A DNA stretch of 59,542 bases from Chloroflexota bacterium (GTDB taxonomy: Bacteria; Chloroflexota; Limnocylindria; Limnocylindrales; CSP1-4), in assembly GCA_003141245.1 (NCBI GenBank), contig PLLE01000019.1, positions 8,943 through 68,484 on the forward strand, written 5' to 3'. The position numbers were made by a program, and so were the translations under genes. A model generated the notes under the pieces. It saw nothing but the letters and a program-made list of their open reading frames with translations, was not told the origin of the DNA and did no database searches. Shown here in pieces: positions 40,722 to 51,436 of this stretch (the first letter of the stretch is position 1; each line of letters opens with the position of its first letter).

Positions 40722-43700
40722 ATGGCATACAAGGTGGGGCAGACTGGCGGTCCGCGAGCCCAGGGTCTCTATGACCCAGCCTTCGAGCACGACGCGTGCG
40801 GCTTCGGCTTCGTCGTGGACATCGCAGGCCGCCCGTCCCATGGAGTAGTTCGCGACGCCCTGACCGTCCTGGTCAATCTCGAGCATCGCGGCGCCACAGG
40901 CTCCGAGAAGAACACCGGCGACGGCGCCGGCCTGACCATCCAGATACCCCACCGCTTCCTGTCCGAGGTGGCGGCGAAATCCGGCATCCGGCTGCGCGGC
41001 CGGGGCGGCTATGGCGTGGGCATGGTCTTCCTCCCACCCGACAAGGTCAGCCGCGTCGATTGCTTCCGTCTCTTCGAGCGTGTCGTCGAGGAAGAGGGAC
41101 TTCACTTCCTGGGTTGGCGTGAGGTCCCGACCGACAACACGGGATTGGGCACGAGCGCCAAGGCCAGCCAGCCCCTCATCCGCCAGGTCTTCATCGACCG
41201 GCCGGAGGGGATGGTCGAGGACATGGCGTTCGAGCGAAAGCTCTACATCGTCCGCCGCCTGGTCGAGAAGGCCGTTTCGCGATCGGCCATTCCGAGCCGG
41301 GGCGACTTCTACATCCCCTCGCTCAGCTGCCGGACGATCGTCTTCAAGGGGATGCTCAACGCATCCCAGCTGCGAACCTTCTACCCGGACCTGCTCGACG
41401 AGCGCGTCGAGAGCGCCATCGCCATGGTCCACTCGCGCTTCTCTACCAACACCTTCCCGTCCTGGGCGCGAGCGCATCCGTACCGCTACATCTCCCACAA
41501 CGGCGAGATCAACACCCTGCGCGGCAACGTCAACTGGATGCACGCCCGTCAATCGCAGTTCAGCTCCAAGCTGTTCGGCGACGAGCTGACCAAGGCCCTG
41601 CCGGCGATCGACACCGACGGCTCCGACTCGGCCATCCTCGACAACACCCTCGAGCTGCTGTACCTCTCGGGCCGCTCGCTGGCCCACGCCTTGATGATGA
41701 TGGTCCCCGAGCCGTGGCAGCACCACGAGTCGATGGCGCCCGAGAAGAAGGCCTTCTACGAGTACCACGCCTGCCTGATGGAGCCATGGGACGGGCCCGC
41801 CTCGATCGCCTTCACCGACGGCATCCGGGTCGGCGCCACGCTCGACCGCAACGGCCTGCGTCCTGCCCGCTACTACGTCACCGCCGACGGCCGCGTGGTG
41901 ATGGCCTCCGAGGCAGGCGTGCTCGACATTCCGCCCGATCAGGTCGTGGCCAAGGGCCGCCTGCAGCCGGGCCGCATGTTCCTCGTGGACACGGCCGAGC
42001 AGCGGATCGTCTCCGACGACGAGCTCAAGCACCGCGTCGCCACCGAGCACCCCTACCAGGAGTGGGTCCGCGAGTGGCTGGTCAAGCTGACCGAGCTTCC
42101 GCCCCCGCCGCGCGTCATCGAGCCGGACCACGAAACCGTGCTGCGCCGACAGGAGGTCTTCGGCTACACCGCCGAGGACGTCCGGATCCTCATCAACCCG
42201 ATGGCCGCCACCGGCACGGAGCCGGTCGGCGCAATGGGCAACGACGTCGCTCTGGCGGTGCTCTCCGAGCGGCCCCAGCTGCTCTACTCCTATTTCCAGC
42301 AGCTCTTCGCCCAGGTCACCAACCCGCCGATCGATGCCATCCGCGAAGAGATCATCATGGCCACCGAGATGGCGATCGGTCCGGAGGGCAACCTCCTGGA
42401 GCCCGACCCCGAGTCGGCCCATCAGCTGGAGATGCCCTCGCCGGTTCTCTCGAACGAAGAGCTGGAGAAGATCCGCCATCTTTCGACCGGCGACCCACAC
42501 GGCTTCAAGACGATCACCCTGCCGATCCTCTTCCCGGTAGCCGACGGCGGCGCCGGGCTGCGCCGGGCGATCGAACAACTGCGCGACCGCTGCTCGGAGG
42601 CGATCGCCGAGGGCCACAACATCATCATCCTGTCCGACCGCGGCCACGATGCCGTCGATGCCCCGATCCCGGCTTTGCTGGCGGTCTCGGCGGTCCACCA
42701 CCACCTGGTCCGGTCCGGGACGCGGACGCAGGTCGGACTCGTCCTGGAATCCGGCGAGCCGCGAGAGATTCACCACTTCGCTCTGCTGCTGGGGTACGGC
42801 GCGAGCGCGGTGAACCCGTACCTTGCGTTCGAGACCGTCCACGATCAGGTTCGGCTGGGGATGATCTCCGGCTCAGCCGAGCTGGCCGAGAAGAAGTACC
42901 GCAAGGCGATCGCCAAGGGGATCGTCAAGGTCATCTCCAAGATGGGGATCAGCACGATCCAGAGCTACCACGGCGCCCAGGTCTTCGAGGCGCTGGGGCT
43001 CAATCAGGACTTCATCGACGAGTGCTTCACCTGGACGCCCACGCGGATCGGCGGCGTCGGCATCGACGTCATCGCCCACGAGGTGAGGATGCGTCAGGAC
43101 CGCGCGTACCCGCCCAAGCGGCCGATCTACCACAAGCAGCTCGGGGTGGGCGGCAGCGTCCAGTACCGGGTGGACGGCGAGAACCACCTCTTCAACCCGC
43201 TCTCGATCGCCCAGCTCCAGTTCGCCACCCGCAGCGGCAGCTACACCGCGTTCAAGGAGTACTCCAGGCTCATCGACGACCAGTCCGAGGGCCTGTGCAC
43301 CCTGCGCGGCCTGATGGACTTCAAGGCCAACCATCGCCATCCGCTCGAGATCGACCAGGTCGAGCCGGTCGAGTCGATCGTGCGCCGCTTCAAGACCGGC
43401 GCGATGAGCTACGGCTCCATCTCGCGCGAGGCCCACGAAGCCCTGGCAATCGCCATGAACCGCCTCGGCGCCAAGTCGAACACGGGCGAGGGCGGCGAGG
43501 ACCCGGCTCGCTTCGAGACAATGGCCAACGGCGACTCGCGCAAGAGCGCCATCAAGCAGGTCGCCTCGGGCCGCTTCGGCGTGACGAGCGAATACCTTGT
43601 CAGCGCCCGCGAGATCCAGATCAAGATGGCCCAGGGCGCCAAGCCCGGCGAGGGCGGCCAGCTGCCGGGCCACAAGGTTTACCCCTGGATCGCCAAGGTC

Positions 43701-45365
43701 CGCCACTCGACACCGGGCGTGGGCCTGATCAGCCCGCCGCCGCACCACGACATCTACTCGATCGAAGACCTGGCCGAGCTGATCCACGACCTCAAGAACG
43801 CCAACCGCGACGCGCGGATCTCGGTCAAGCTCGTCTCGGAGGTCGGCGTCGGAACGATCGCCGCGGGCGTGGCGAAGGCCCATGCGGACGTCATCCTGAT
43901 CAGCGGTCACGACGGCGGCACGGGCGCCTCGCCGCTCTCATCGATCAAGCACGCGGGTCTGCCATGGGAGCTAGGTGTTGCCGAGACCAACCAGGTCTTG
44001 CTCATCAACGACCTGCGCTCGCGGGTGGCGATCGAAGTCGACGGCCAGATGAAGACAGGCCGCGACGTCGTGGTCGGCGCGCTGCTCGGAGCCGAGGAGT
44101 TTGGCTTCTCCACGGCGCCGCTGGTCACCCTGGGCTGCGTCATGATGCGCGTCTGCCACCTGAACACCTGCCCGGTCGGGGTCGCGACCCAGGATCCCGA
44201 GCTGCGCAAGCGCTTCACCGGCGATCCGCAGTACGTGGTCAACTTCATGACCTACGTGGCCCAGGAAGTCCGCGAGTACATGGCGATGCTCGGCTTCCGC
44301 ACCTTCGAAGAGATGGTCGGCCACTCCGAGCGACTCGAGATGCGCCGGGCGATCGACCACTGGAAGGCCCACAGCCTCGACTTCAGCCGGATCCTCTTCC
44401 AGCCCCAGGTGCCAAAGACGACCGGCCGGACCTGCCAGATCACGCAGGAGCACAAGGTCGAGCAGTCGCTCGACGTCACGACACTCATCCCGCTCTGCGC
44501 CCCGGCGCTCGAGCGTGGCGACAAGGTCGAGGCGGATCTCCCGGTCCGCAACACCAACCGTGTCGTGGCCACGTCTCTCGGCTCCGAGGTGACCCGCCGC
44601 TACGGCTCGGCCGGCCTCCCCGAGGACACGATCGAGCTCCACTTCCGCGGCTCGGCCGGCCAGAGCTTCGGGGCCTTCGTTCCGAAGGGCCTGACGCTCA
44701 CTCTCGAGGGCGACGCCAACGACTACCTGGGCAAGGGCCTTTCAGGCGGCAAGATCGTCCTGTTCCCGCCGCGCGAGGCGACTTTCGTGGCCGAGGAGAA
44801 CGTCATCACCGGCAACGTCGCCTTCTACGGAGCCACGTCCGGTGAGGCGTACATCCGCGGCATCGCCGGCGAGCGCTTCTGCGTCCGCAACTCGGGCGTC
44901 TCGGCAGTCGTGGAAGGCGTCGGCGACCACGCCTGCGAGTACATGACCGGCGGTCGCGTCATCGTCATCGGCAAGACCGGCCGCAACTTCGCAGCGGGCA
45001 TGTCTGGCGGCATCGCCTACATCCTCGACGAGAGCAGCGAGGGCGGAGCCGTCGGCGGCGGCTTCGAGCGGGTCTGCAACAAGGAGATGGTCCAGCTCTT
45101 CCCGCTCTCAGATGCGAAGGAGATCGCCGAGGTCCGGAGGCTGCTCGAGCGCCACGTGGAGTACACGGGCAGCTCGCGAGCCAGGGCGCTTCTGGACGAG
45201 TGGGAGACGACGGTCAGCCGGTTCATCCGAGTCGTCCCGAACGACTACCGCCGCGTCATCGAGGCGCAGGCTCGAATGCGCGAGAAAGGACTCTCGCAGG
45301 AGGAGGCCGAGATGGCCGCCTTCGACGAGAACGTCATGGACGCGCGACGAGTGGCAGGGAACTGA
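40722..45365 (+). CDS. gltB: Glutamate synthase large subunit
   Basis: 1547 residues from ATG 40722 (GAAACGAGG upstream). [10 protein letters not shown] holds Cys26, the class II amidotransferase nucleophile that becomes the N-terminus after a 25-residue propeptide is removed. Then the central domain, the FMN-binding synthase domain ([47 protein letters not shown]), the 3Fe-4S cysteines ([15 protein letters not shown], about residue 1140), and the C-terminal GxGxG helix (GGKIVLFPP...[22 protein letters not shown]). It makes two glutamates from glutamine and 2-oxoglutarate. Large antisense frames across this gene are shadows. Confidence 0.97.
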   Translation: MAYKVGQTGGPRAQGLYDPAFEHDACGFGFVVDIAGRPSHGVVRDALTVLVNLEHRGATGSEKNTGDGAGLTIQIPHRFLSEVAAKSGIRLRGRGGYGVGMVFLPPDKVSRVDCFRLFERVVEEEGLHFLGWREVPTDNTGLGTSAKASQPLIRQVFIDRPEGMVEDMAFERKLYIVRRLVEKAVSRSAIPSRGDFYIPSLSCRTIVFKGMLNASQLRTFYPDLLDERVESAIAMVHSRFSTNTFPSWARAHPYRYISHNGEINTLRGNVNWMHARQSQFSSKLFGDELTKALPAIDTDGSDSAILDNTLELLYLSGRSLAHALMMMVPEPWQHHESMAPEKKAFYEYHACLMEPWDGPASIAFTDGIRVGATLDRNGLRPARYYVTADGRVVMASEAGVLDIPPDQVVAKGRLQPGRMFLVDTAEQRIVSDDELKHRVATEHPYQEWVREWLVKLTELPPPPRVIEPDHETVLRRQEVFGYTAEDVRILINPMAATGTEPVGAMGNDVALAVLSERPQLLYSYFQQLFAQVTNPPIDAIREEIIMATEMAIGPEGNLLEPDPESAHQLEMPSPVLSNEELEKIRHLSTGDPHGFKTITLPILFPVADGGAGLRRAIEQLRDRCSEAIAEGHNIIILSDRGHDAVDAPIPALLAVSAVHHHLVRSGTRTQVGLVLESGEPREIHHFALLLGYGASAVNPYLAFETVHDQVRLGMISGSAELAEKKYRKAIAKGIVKVISKMGISTIQSYHGAQVFEALGLNQDFIDECFTWTPTRIGGVGIDVIAHEVRMRQDRAYPPKRPIYHKQLGVGGSVQYRVDGENHLFNPLSIAQLQFATRSGSYTAFKEYSRLIDDQSEGLCTLRGLMDFKANHRHPLEIDQVEPVESIVRRFKTGAMSYGSISREAHEALAIAMNRLGAKSNTGEGGEDPARFETMANGDSRKSAIKQVASGRFGVTSEYLVSAREIQIKMAQGAKPGEGGQLPGHKVYPWIAKVRHSTPGVGLISPPPHHDIYSIEDLAELIHDLKNANRDARISVKLVSEVGVGTIAAGVAKAHADVILISGHDGGTGASPLSSIKHAGLPWELGVAETNQVLLINDLRSRVAIEVDGQMKTGRDVVVGALLGAEEFGFSTAPLVTLGCVMMRVCHLNTCPVGVATQDPELRKRFTGDPQYVVNFMTYVAQEVREYMAMLGFRTFEEMVGHSERLEMRRAIDHWKAHSLDFSRILFQPQVPKTTGRTCQITQEHKVEQSLDVTTLIPLCAPALERGDKVEADLPVRNTNRVVATSLGSEVTRRYGSAGLPEDTIELHFRGSAGQSFGAFVPKGLTLTLEGDANDYLGKGLSGGKIVLFPPREATFVAEENVITGNVAFYGATSGEAYIRGIAGERFCVRNSGVSAVVEGVGDHACEYMTGGRVIVIGKTGRNFAAGMSGGIAYILDESSEGGAVGGGFERVCNKEMVQLFPLSDAKEIAEVRRLLERHVEYTGSSRARALLDEWETTVSRFIRVVPNDYRRVIEAQARMREKGLSQEEAEMAAFDENVMDARRVAGN

Positions 45366-45367
45366 CG

Positions 45368-46846
45368 ATGGGCAAGACGACCGGTTTCATGGAGTTCGAA
45401 CGCGAGCCGGCCCACGTCCGCGCGCCGCTGGAGCGAATCAAGGACTGGAGCGAAACGCACCCGGACTACGCCGAGAAGACGCTACGCGACCAAGGCGCGC
45501 GTTGCATGGACTGTGGCATCCCCTACTGCCACGCCGGCGCGTTGGTCAACGGCCTGGCGCTGGGCTGCCCCGTCAACAACCTGATCCCGGAATGGAACGA
45601 TCTGGTCTATCGCGGCCAGTGGCGCGAGGCGATCATCCGCCTCCACAAGACCAACAACTTCCCCGAGTTCACCGGGCGAGTCTGCCCGGCGCCGTGCGAG
45701 GGATCGTGCACACTCGGCATCAACCAGCCGCCCGTGACCATCAAGACGATCGAAGCCGAGATCATCGAACGGGCTTTCCGCGAGGGCTGGGTCGTCGCCG
45801 AGCCGCCGCTCTCCCGCACCGGCTTTCGGGTCGCGGTCGTCGGCAGCGGACCGGCCGGCCTCGCCGCCGCGGCGCAGCTGAACCGGGCCGGCCACGAAGT
45901 CTCGGTCTACGAACGCGACGACCGGGTCGGCGGCCTGCTCATGTACGGCATCCCGAACATGAAGCTTGACAAGGCGGTCATCGACCGGCGCGTCAAGCTC
46001 CTCGAGGAAGAGGGCATCGAGTTCGTCACGGGCGTCGCCGTCGGCGAGGACGCACCGGCCGAGAAGCTCATGGCCGATTTCGACGCGGTCGTCCTGGCGA
46101 CCGGCTCCACCGTGCCGCGCGACCTCAAGGTCGAGGGGCGGGAGTTGGCGGGCGTCCATTTCGCCCTGGACTTCCTGGTCGGCAGCACGAAGAGTCTGCT
46201 CGCCGGTGCGGCAATCCCGATCTCAGCCGCGGGCAAGAACGTGGTCGTCATCGGCGGCGGCGACACCGGCACCGACTGCGTCGGCACGGCGATCCGCCAG
46301 GGCGCCAGGAGGGTCACTCAGCTCGAGATCCTGCCTCGCCCGCCGGAGACCCGCGCCGCGGACAACCCGTGGCCGCAGTGGCCCAAGGTCTACAAGCTCG
46401 ACTACGGCCAGGAAGAGGCCGCCGCCCTGTGGGGTGCCGACCCACGCAGCTACTGCGTCAACACGCGGCGACTTATCGGCGACGAGTCGGGTCGGGTCAC
46501 GGCCATCGAGACCGTCGAGATCGATTGGGTCCATGGCGCCGGCGGCCGGCCGGAGATGCGCGAGTGCCCCGGCACAGAGCAGGTGCTTTCCGCGGACCTG
46601 GTCCTGCTGGCCCTGGGCTTTGTCGGCCCGCAGCCCGAACTGCCGACCGCGTTCGGCTGCAAGCTGGACCATCGCGGCAACATCGTCCATGACACCGACA
46701 TGATGACGACGGCTCCGGGCGTCTTTGCCGCCGGCGACTGCTCGCGCGGCCAATCGCTGGTCGTGTGGGCGATCCACGAGGGTCGCCAGGCGGCCCGCGG
46801 CGTCGACAGGTTCCTGATGTTCGGCGAGACGGTCCTGCCCGGCTGA
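45368..46846 (+). CDS. gltD: Glutamate synthase small subunit
   Basis: 492 residues, two bases after gltB. N-terminal Fe-S cysteines (ARCMDCGIPYCHAG...GCPVNN, CPAPCEGSCTLGI), FAD site VVGSGPAGLAAAAQLNRAG, NADPH site VIGGGDTGTDCVGTA and the final GVFAAGDCSRGQSLVVWAI. It passes electrons from NADPH through FAD and Fe-S clusters to GltB. Confidence 0.97.
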   Translation: MGKTTGFMEFEREPAHVRAPLERIKDWSETHPDYAEKTLRDQGARCMDCGIPYCHAGALVNGLALGCPVNNLIPEWNDLVYRGQWREAIIRLHKTNNFPEFTGRVCPAPCEGSCTLGINQPPVTIKTIEAEIIERAFREGWVVAEPPLSRTGFRVAVVGSGPAGLAAAAQLNRAGHEVSVYERDDRVGGLLMYGIPNMKLDKAVIDRRVKLLEEEGIEFVTGVAVGEDAPAEKLMADFDAVVLATGSTVPRDLKVEGRELAGVHFALDFLVGSTKSLLAGAAIPISAAGKNVVVIGGGDTGTDCVGTAIRQGARRVTQLEILPRPPETRAADNPWPQWPKVYKLDYGQEEAAALWGADPRSYCVNTRRLIGDESGRVTAIETVEIDWVHGAGGRPEMRECPGTEQVLSADLVLLALGFVGPQPELPTAFGCKLDHRGNIVHDTDMMTTAPGVFAAGDCSRGQSLVVWAIHEGRQAARGVDRFLMFGETVLPG

Positions 46847-46862
46847 GAGTGGGCACCGTGGT

Positions 46863-46882
46863 CCGACCGGCGGTCCGGTCGG
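46863..46882. terminator. Hairpin between gltD and the convergent anti-sigma gene
   Basis: CCGACCGG-CGGT-CCGGTCGG forms an 8-bp stem between convergent genes. Confidence 0.55.
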
Positions 46883-46891
46883 GAAGAACGT

Positions 46892-49357
46892 CTACGAGCC
46901 GAGGCTGAGGCGGACGAGCGAGTACTCGGTGCCGGCGAGCTCCACGGCCCACAGCCGCCCCTGCGCGTCGAAGCTCAGGGTGGTGATCTGCGGCGCCGCG
47001 CCGGTCTTGAAGACTCCCTGGGCCGACACCTTGCCTTCCTTGTCGCGCCACTGGACCTGGCCGGTCGCGTTGCTGTAGAGCACGGCGGTGCCGTCGGGGC
47101 CGGCCGCGACCAGGTCCACGGAAGCCATGACAGGCTCGATCATGGCCGCTCCACCGCCCTGCGCATCGATCCAGCCCGGCGGCGTCCCGGCGGTGAGCAC
47201 CCTGTCCCCGACCGCCACGAGAGCCGGCGCCGTGAACTTGGTATTCGGCGTGGCCGCGGTGCCCGTGGCGTCGACGCCGAACCCGAAACCACTTTTCGGG
47301 TCCGCGACCACGTAGACGCGGCCCCCGGCCACGACCACGCCGCCCGTCATCGGGAAACCATCGGAGACGCCGACGCGGCCCGTGACGTGCAGCGAAGCGT
47401 CCACCTGCGCGAGCGATCTCACCCAATTGCGGGCGATCAGAGCCCGGCCAGTTGCGTCGAAGGCGATTCCCGCCATCCATGGATCGGCCTTGCCAAGCTT
47501 GGGGTCGACCTGGATGTCCGGGTCCGAGCTGGGTAGGGCCAGGCTCGCCTGGTGGTCGGTTTCTGGGTCGTAGATGACGACTTTGTAGCCCGCGCCGATC
47601 CAGAGCTCACCGTTGGGCGCGATGGCGATCCGGTCCCGCACCTCGTCGTAGGTCGTGCCCGCTACAGCGTGCTTGGACAGCTTCGCCGTCGCGACGTCGT
47701 AGCGGTACAGGTCGATCGGCCCGCCCGAATCGCCGTCGAGGAACCAGAAGGCATCGCGCGCAGGGTCCGCGACGAGCGCGTCCACGGGTCCGGGCAGGGC
47801 CGTGCGGTCGAGCTCCGCTATTGCCTGCGGCGACCCGATCGGCGTCGGCAGAGCGCTTGCGACTGAGCCGGGCTGGTCCGTGACCGAGATCAGCGCCAGC
47901 GACGTGCCGTCCGAGGACGGGACGGCCAGCAGCCCGCCGTACGGTGACCACGATCGGCTCTGGAGGGATGGGGTCGTCTGGTCGGCCGCCGGGTTGGCGA
48001 ACACCGAGAGGCTGGTGGCCGACAAGTCCAGCAGCGTGGTAGTCCAGTCGGCGGACACGATCCGGCGCGCGGTGCCCGTGGCGTCGAGCATCAGGTGCGG
48101 TCCGGCCGGCGACGTGACAGCCCATTCACTATTGGGCGCCGGGGCCGAAGCCGAGGCCCCGGAGCGCAGGACCAGCATCTCCACGTCGGCGCCGGCCTTG
48201 TAGTACAGGTGATCGTCGTCGAGCCAGCTCAGGAAGCGCGCCCCGGGGATCGTTTGGACCGAGCCGCCGGCAACGGAAACGATCTCGAGATCGGCATCCG
48301 ACTGGGCGGCGAGCTTCGTGGCCGATGGATTGAAGGCCATCTCGCCGCGAACATTCGAGGCGGTCGCCTGGACGCGGCCCGTGGCGAAATCGACCACGTC
48401 CACGCGGCCCTTCCAGCCGTGCAGCTGGGCGTCCTCATCCGAGCAGTCGAGGTGGCCCAGCAGGACCAGCTTCCCGTCCGGCGACCAGCCATATGGCGTC
48501 GCTCTCTCGCCCGCCTTCACGTACCCGCCGTTCTTGTACCAGTCGATGAGCGGGTCTCCCACGCAGCCTGGCACGACCACGATGATGGCTGCCGAGCCGT
48601 GGCCGCTGGCGACGACCCAAGAGTTGGACTGCGGTCCGCCCGTGTACGGCTCGTCGATGCCGGCCACGTGGCCGTCGCCGGAGATGAGGTGGGTCGCATC
48701 GAGCCAGCCTTCGAACTGCCCGAAGGAGGAGACGAGGTTGCCAGATCGGTCGTAGACGGCGCTCCCAGTTTCTGACGAGACGAGCAGGTGCAGGCCGTCG
48801 GGTGCCCAGGCGAACGTTCCCCACTGCCCAAAGGGCAACCGCGCGACGAGTCCCGTGCCCTGCGGTGTGCCATGCGGCGTTACCTGCGGCGTTCCGTGGG
48901 CCGCGGACTCTCCTGGCGCGCTCGACGCAGGCTGAAGGCCGGCGCCGCGCAGAGCCAGGAGCCCGGCCGCCGCCACGACCCCGACCAGGATCGCGGCAAT
49001 GGCTGCGGGTATGGCCGCGCGACGAGCGACGCGACGGCCCTCGGACCGGTCGAGTCGACCAGGCCGGCCCAGCCGAACCCGTGCTGCACCTTCGGGGATC
49101 TCGACGCCGCGAGTGACCGGTCGATCGATCCAGGCGCCGCCCAGGACCTCGGCCGTGCGGCGGAAGCCCACTGCCAGCTTCCGACAGCGCGAGCAGGCCC
49201 GGAGATGCGCCAGCTCGGCCGGCGTTGCCGGTGCGGCGGGCCCGGCCGAAGTGGCGCTCCCGCCCGAAACGCCGGCCTCTGCTATCGCGTTCAGGCGGAC
49301 CTCGTCGATATGCCCCCGCCGCAGGATTGCCCCCAGCCGTTCGCTCAGTCGGCTCAT
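46892..49357 (-). CDS. Anti-sigma factor with large extracellular propeller-like sensor
   Basis: 821 residues, starting in the sigma gene's stop codon (4-bp overlap). The N-terminal HLRACSRC gives the HxxxCxxC zinc anti-sigma motif (His51, Cys55, Cys58). One helix (about 114-137) crosses the membrane. The outer 680 residues have repeated beta strands with WSPDGKLVLLGH, FAWAPDGLHLLVSS, FNPSATKLAAQSD and SWSPYGGLLAVPSSDG, like WD40/TolB propellers. A second half resembles NHL/Vgb propellers (IAIAPNGELWIGAGYKVVIYDPETD, FDAQGRLWAVELAGTEYSLVRL). Signal unknown; it likely releases the sigma factor upon binding a ligand. Confidence 0.85.
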   Translation of the reverse strand: MSRLSERLGAILRRGHIDEVRLNAIAEAGVSGGSATSAGPAAPATPAELAHLRACSRCRKLAVGFRRTAEVLGGAWIDRPVTRGVEIPEGAARVRLGRPGRLDRSEGRRVARRAAIPAAIAAILVGVVAAAGLLALRGAGLQPASSAPGESAAHGTPQVTPHGTPQGTGLVARLPFGQWGTFAWAPDGLHLLVSSETGSAVYDRSGNLVSSFGQFEGWLDATHLISGDGHVAGIDEPYTGGPQSNSWVVASGHGSAAIIVVVPGCVGDPLIDWYKNGGYVKAGERATPYGWSPDGKLVLLGHLDCSDEDAQLHGWKGRVDVVDFATGRVQATASNVRGEMAFNPSATKLAAQSDADLEIVSVAGGSVQTIPGARFLSWLDDDHLYYKAGADVEMLVLRSGASASAPAPNSEWAVTSPAGPHLMLDATGTARRIVSADWTTTLLDLSATSLSVFANPAADQTTPSLQSRSWSPYGGLLAVPSSDGTSLALISVTDQPGSVASALPTPIGSPQAIAELDRTALPGPVDALVADPARDAFWFLDGDSGGPIDLYRYDVATAKLSKHAVAGTTYDEVRDRIAIAPNGELWIGAGYKVVIYDPETDHQASLALPSSDPDIQVDPKLGKADPWMAGIAFDATGRALIARNWVRSLAQVDASLHVTGRVGVSDGFPMTGGVVVAGGRVYVVADPKSGFGFGVDATGTAATPNTKFTAPALVAVGDRVLTAGTPPGWIDAQGGGAAMIEPVMASVDLVAAGPDGTAVLYSNATGQVQWRDKEGKVSAQGVFKTGAAPQITTLSFDAQGRLWAVELAGTEYSLVRLSLGS

Positions 49358-49875
49358 CGCACGTTCCTCCCGGTCGGCTTCGAGATCGGCTCATCCGCGG
49401 CGAGCAGGCGAGCCAGCTTGCGTCGGGCGCGCCAGACGCTCGAGTAGACGGTCCCGGCCGCGACGCCCATCAGCTCCGCGGCCTCGTCCTGGCGGTAGCC
49501 GAGTCCGAAGACGAGGGTCACGGCGACACGCTCACGCTCCGGTAGTCCGGCGATCGCGGCCGCCACGTCGACGTCCGGGACGTCCGCCGCGGGCAACCGT
49601 TCGATGTGCTCTACGTCGAGATCGGCAACGCGTCGGCGACGGGCACGGCAGGCGCCACGGATCGCCATCCGCCGGACCCAGGCCCACAGCTTGTCGGGGT
49701 CGCGCAGCTGGTGGAGGTGGCCTCGAGCTTGGAGGAGCGCCTCCTGCGCCACGTCCTCGGCGTCGGCGCCGGCACCCAGGGCGCGGGCAAGTGCGGCCAG
49801 ATCGGCGAAGAGCGCCCCGTACTGTGAGTCGAACCCCTCCTGGTCGATCATCGTCCCCACGGTGATGGCTTCCAC
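49354..49875 (-). CDS. ECF-type sigma factor
   Basis: 173 residues. YGALFADLAALARALGAGADAEDVAQEALLQARGHLHQLRDPDKLWAWVRRMAIRGACRARRR is region 2. Region 4 is LPERERVAVTLVFGLGYRQDEAAELMGVAAGTVYSSVWRARRKLARLL. The start is unsure: GTG 49875 is taken; ATG 49851 would shorten it by eight residues. Coupled to the zinc anti-sigma gene. Confidence 0.92.
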   Translation of the reverse strand: MEAITVGTMIDQEGFDSQYGALFADLAALARALGAGADAEDVAQEALLQARGHLHQLRDPDKLWAWVRRMAIRGACRARRRRVADLDVEHIERLPAADVPDVDVAAAIAGLPERERVAVTLVFGLGYRQDEAAELMGVAAGTVYSSVWRARRKLARLLAADEPISKPTGRNVR

Positions 49876-49977
49876 ACCTCTCTAGTGTGAGGTATGCGGC
49901 CTGCGCCTTTACAGATCTGAGCCGACCCTCCGGGAATCCCCCTTTTCAGAGCCCTTTGGGCGCCCTACCTTTGCGCC

Positions 49978-50607
49978 ATGCCCACACGCGATGCCGAGAC
50001 TGAGCGCATCCGGCGTATATACGACCGGCGGGCCGGCAGCGCCCGGACCTCGGGTGGGACCGACCTCCGATGGCTGTGCTCGCAGGCCCAAGGGGAGACG
50101 CTCGAAATCGGGATCGGGAATGGCCGGACGCTCCCCTTCTACCCTCGCCACGTGCACCTGAGCGGGATAGAGCTCAGCCCCGTCTCCCTGGAGATCGCCG
50201 CGCGACGTGCGCGCGAGCTCGGCCTGGACGTTTCACTCCGCGAGGGCGACGCGGCAGCCCTCCCCTACCCCGACGATCATTTCGACACGGTCGTCTTCTG
50301 CTTCGCGCTGTGCACGATCCCGAACGATCGCGCCGCGATCGGCGAGGCGGTCCGAGTGCTGCGCCCCGGCGGCCTGCTGCTCCTGGTGGAGCACGTCCGC
50401 AGCCCTCGCTATCTCGTTCGATCGCTCGAGCGATTGTTCGACCCGATCACGGTTCGTCGGTCGGGCGACCATCTGCTGCGCGAGCCGTTGGAGCACGTCC
50501 TGGCCGAGGAGCTCGAGGTCGAATGCCTGGAAAGGCGCCTGCTGGGCATCGTCGAGCGGCTCGTCGCCCGCAAGCCCGAGGCCGACGAGCTGGCCGAGGC
50601 CGTCTGA
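49978..50607 (+). CDS. Class I SAM-dependent methyltransferase
   Basis: 209 residues. Motif I LEIGIGNGR (42-50), GIELSPVSLEIAARRA (motif II), EGDAAALPYPDDHFDTVVFCFALCTIPN and RVLRPGGLLLLVEHVRSP. Similar to small-molecule or phospholipid methyltransferases (UbiE/PmtA-like); substrate unknown. Divergent from the sigma gene. Confidence 0.9.
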   Translation: MPTRDAETERIRRIYDRRAGSARTSGGTDLRWLCSQAQGETLEIGIGNGRTLPFYPRHVHLSGIELSPVSLEIAARRARELGLDVSLREGDAAALPYPDDHFDTVVFCFALCTIPNDRAAIGEAVRVLRPGGLLLLVEHVRSPRYLVRSLERLFDPITVRRSGDHLLREPLEHVLAEELEVECLERRLLGIVERLVARKPEADELAEAV

Positions 50608-50626
50608 GGAACCGCGGCGTGGGTCT

Positions 50627-50641
50627 GCGCCGGCCCGGCGC
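50627..50641. terminator. Inverted repeat between convergent genes
   Basis: GCGCCGG-C-CCGGCGC lies between the methyltransferase and lepB. The loop must open some pairs, so this is a weak call. Confidence 0.35.
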
Positions 50642-50645
50642 CCGG

Positions 50646-51251
50646 CTACGGCGAGGGCGATGCGCTCGAGGTCACCGGGTCCGGGATGCCGCTGTAGCTC
50701 GCCGACCCGACGAAACCGAACGGGCCGCCCCAGTAGCGCAGCCAGGCCCGGCCGATGACACTCGACTTGGCGATCGGTCCGAAGACGCGCGAATCCTGCG
50801 AGGCCTCGCGATGATCCCCAAGCACGAACAGGCTGTCCTTCGGCACCTGCCAGACGCTCGTGCCGGTGATCGGTATCGGTGTGGTGGCCTGGCCGTCGTA
50901 GACGTACGGCTCCACGAGCTTGACTCCGTTGACCCAGACGGCCTCGTCCTTGACTTCGACGGTGTCGCCGGCGATGCCGATCACGCGCTTGATGAACGGA
51001 ATGTCGCGGGCGTCTTCCTGGAAACCTTGCGGCGGCTGGAAGACGATGACGTCGCCGCGCTTGTAGTCGCTGAAGTGGGGCGACAGCTTGTCGACGAGCA
51101 CGTACTCGCCCTGGTTCAGGGTGTGCTCCATGGAGTGCTGGAGGATCTGGTATGGCTGCGCCACGAAGTTCTGGACGACGAAGAAGATGAGCAGGGTGAG
51201 GACAACCGTCTCGACAATCTCGAAGAGACAGCCGCGCCAGCGTGGACTCAT
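50646..51251 (-). CDS. lepB: Signal peptidase I
   Basis: 201 residues. One N-terminal helix (about 12-28), then QHSMEHTL with catalytic Ser40, KRGDVIVFQPP, and DIPFIKRVIGIAGDTV with general-base Lys88, ending with VFVLGDHREASQDSRVFG (box E, GDNxxxSxDSR). It removes signal peptides from exported proteins outside the cytoplasmic membrane. The many signal-peptide proteins in this window are its natural substrates (lipoproteins go instead through LspA). Confidence 0.97.
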   Translation of the reverse strand: MSPRWRGCLFEIVETVVLTLLIFFVVQNFVAQPYQILQHSMEHTLNQGEYVLVDKLSPHFSDYKRGDVIVFQPPQGFQEDARDIPFIKRVIGIAGDTVEVKDEAVWVNGVKLVEPYVYDGQATTPIPITGTSVWQVPKDSLFVLGDHREASQDSRVFGPIAKSSVIGRAWLRYWGGPFGFVGSASYSGIPDPVTSSASPSP

Positions 51252-51436
51252 CCGGGTTACGCCCCTCTTCTAGATGCGGGTGGATAACCCGCGATGAGTG
51301 GTCGAGTTCCTAGAAGGTATCACCTCAGAAGGTTACGGCGGCTGTCGATGCGTCACGAATCCGCGGCCGAAGCAGTTGGGCCGTTCTCACCGCGCCGATC
51401 GCCCGCTCGGGCAGTGGGTCGAGTATCGTCTCCGAC

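Noticed and set aside
40221-42842. 873-codon open frame on the minus strand over gltB
   Set aside because: Antisense shadow caused by high GC; composition unlike a protein, and it overlaps a certain gene.
41714-44845. 1043-codon open frame inside gltB, + strand, other frame
   Set aside because: Its product is Arg/Pro/Gly-rich with no family resemblance; it is the frame shadow of the real gltB.
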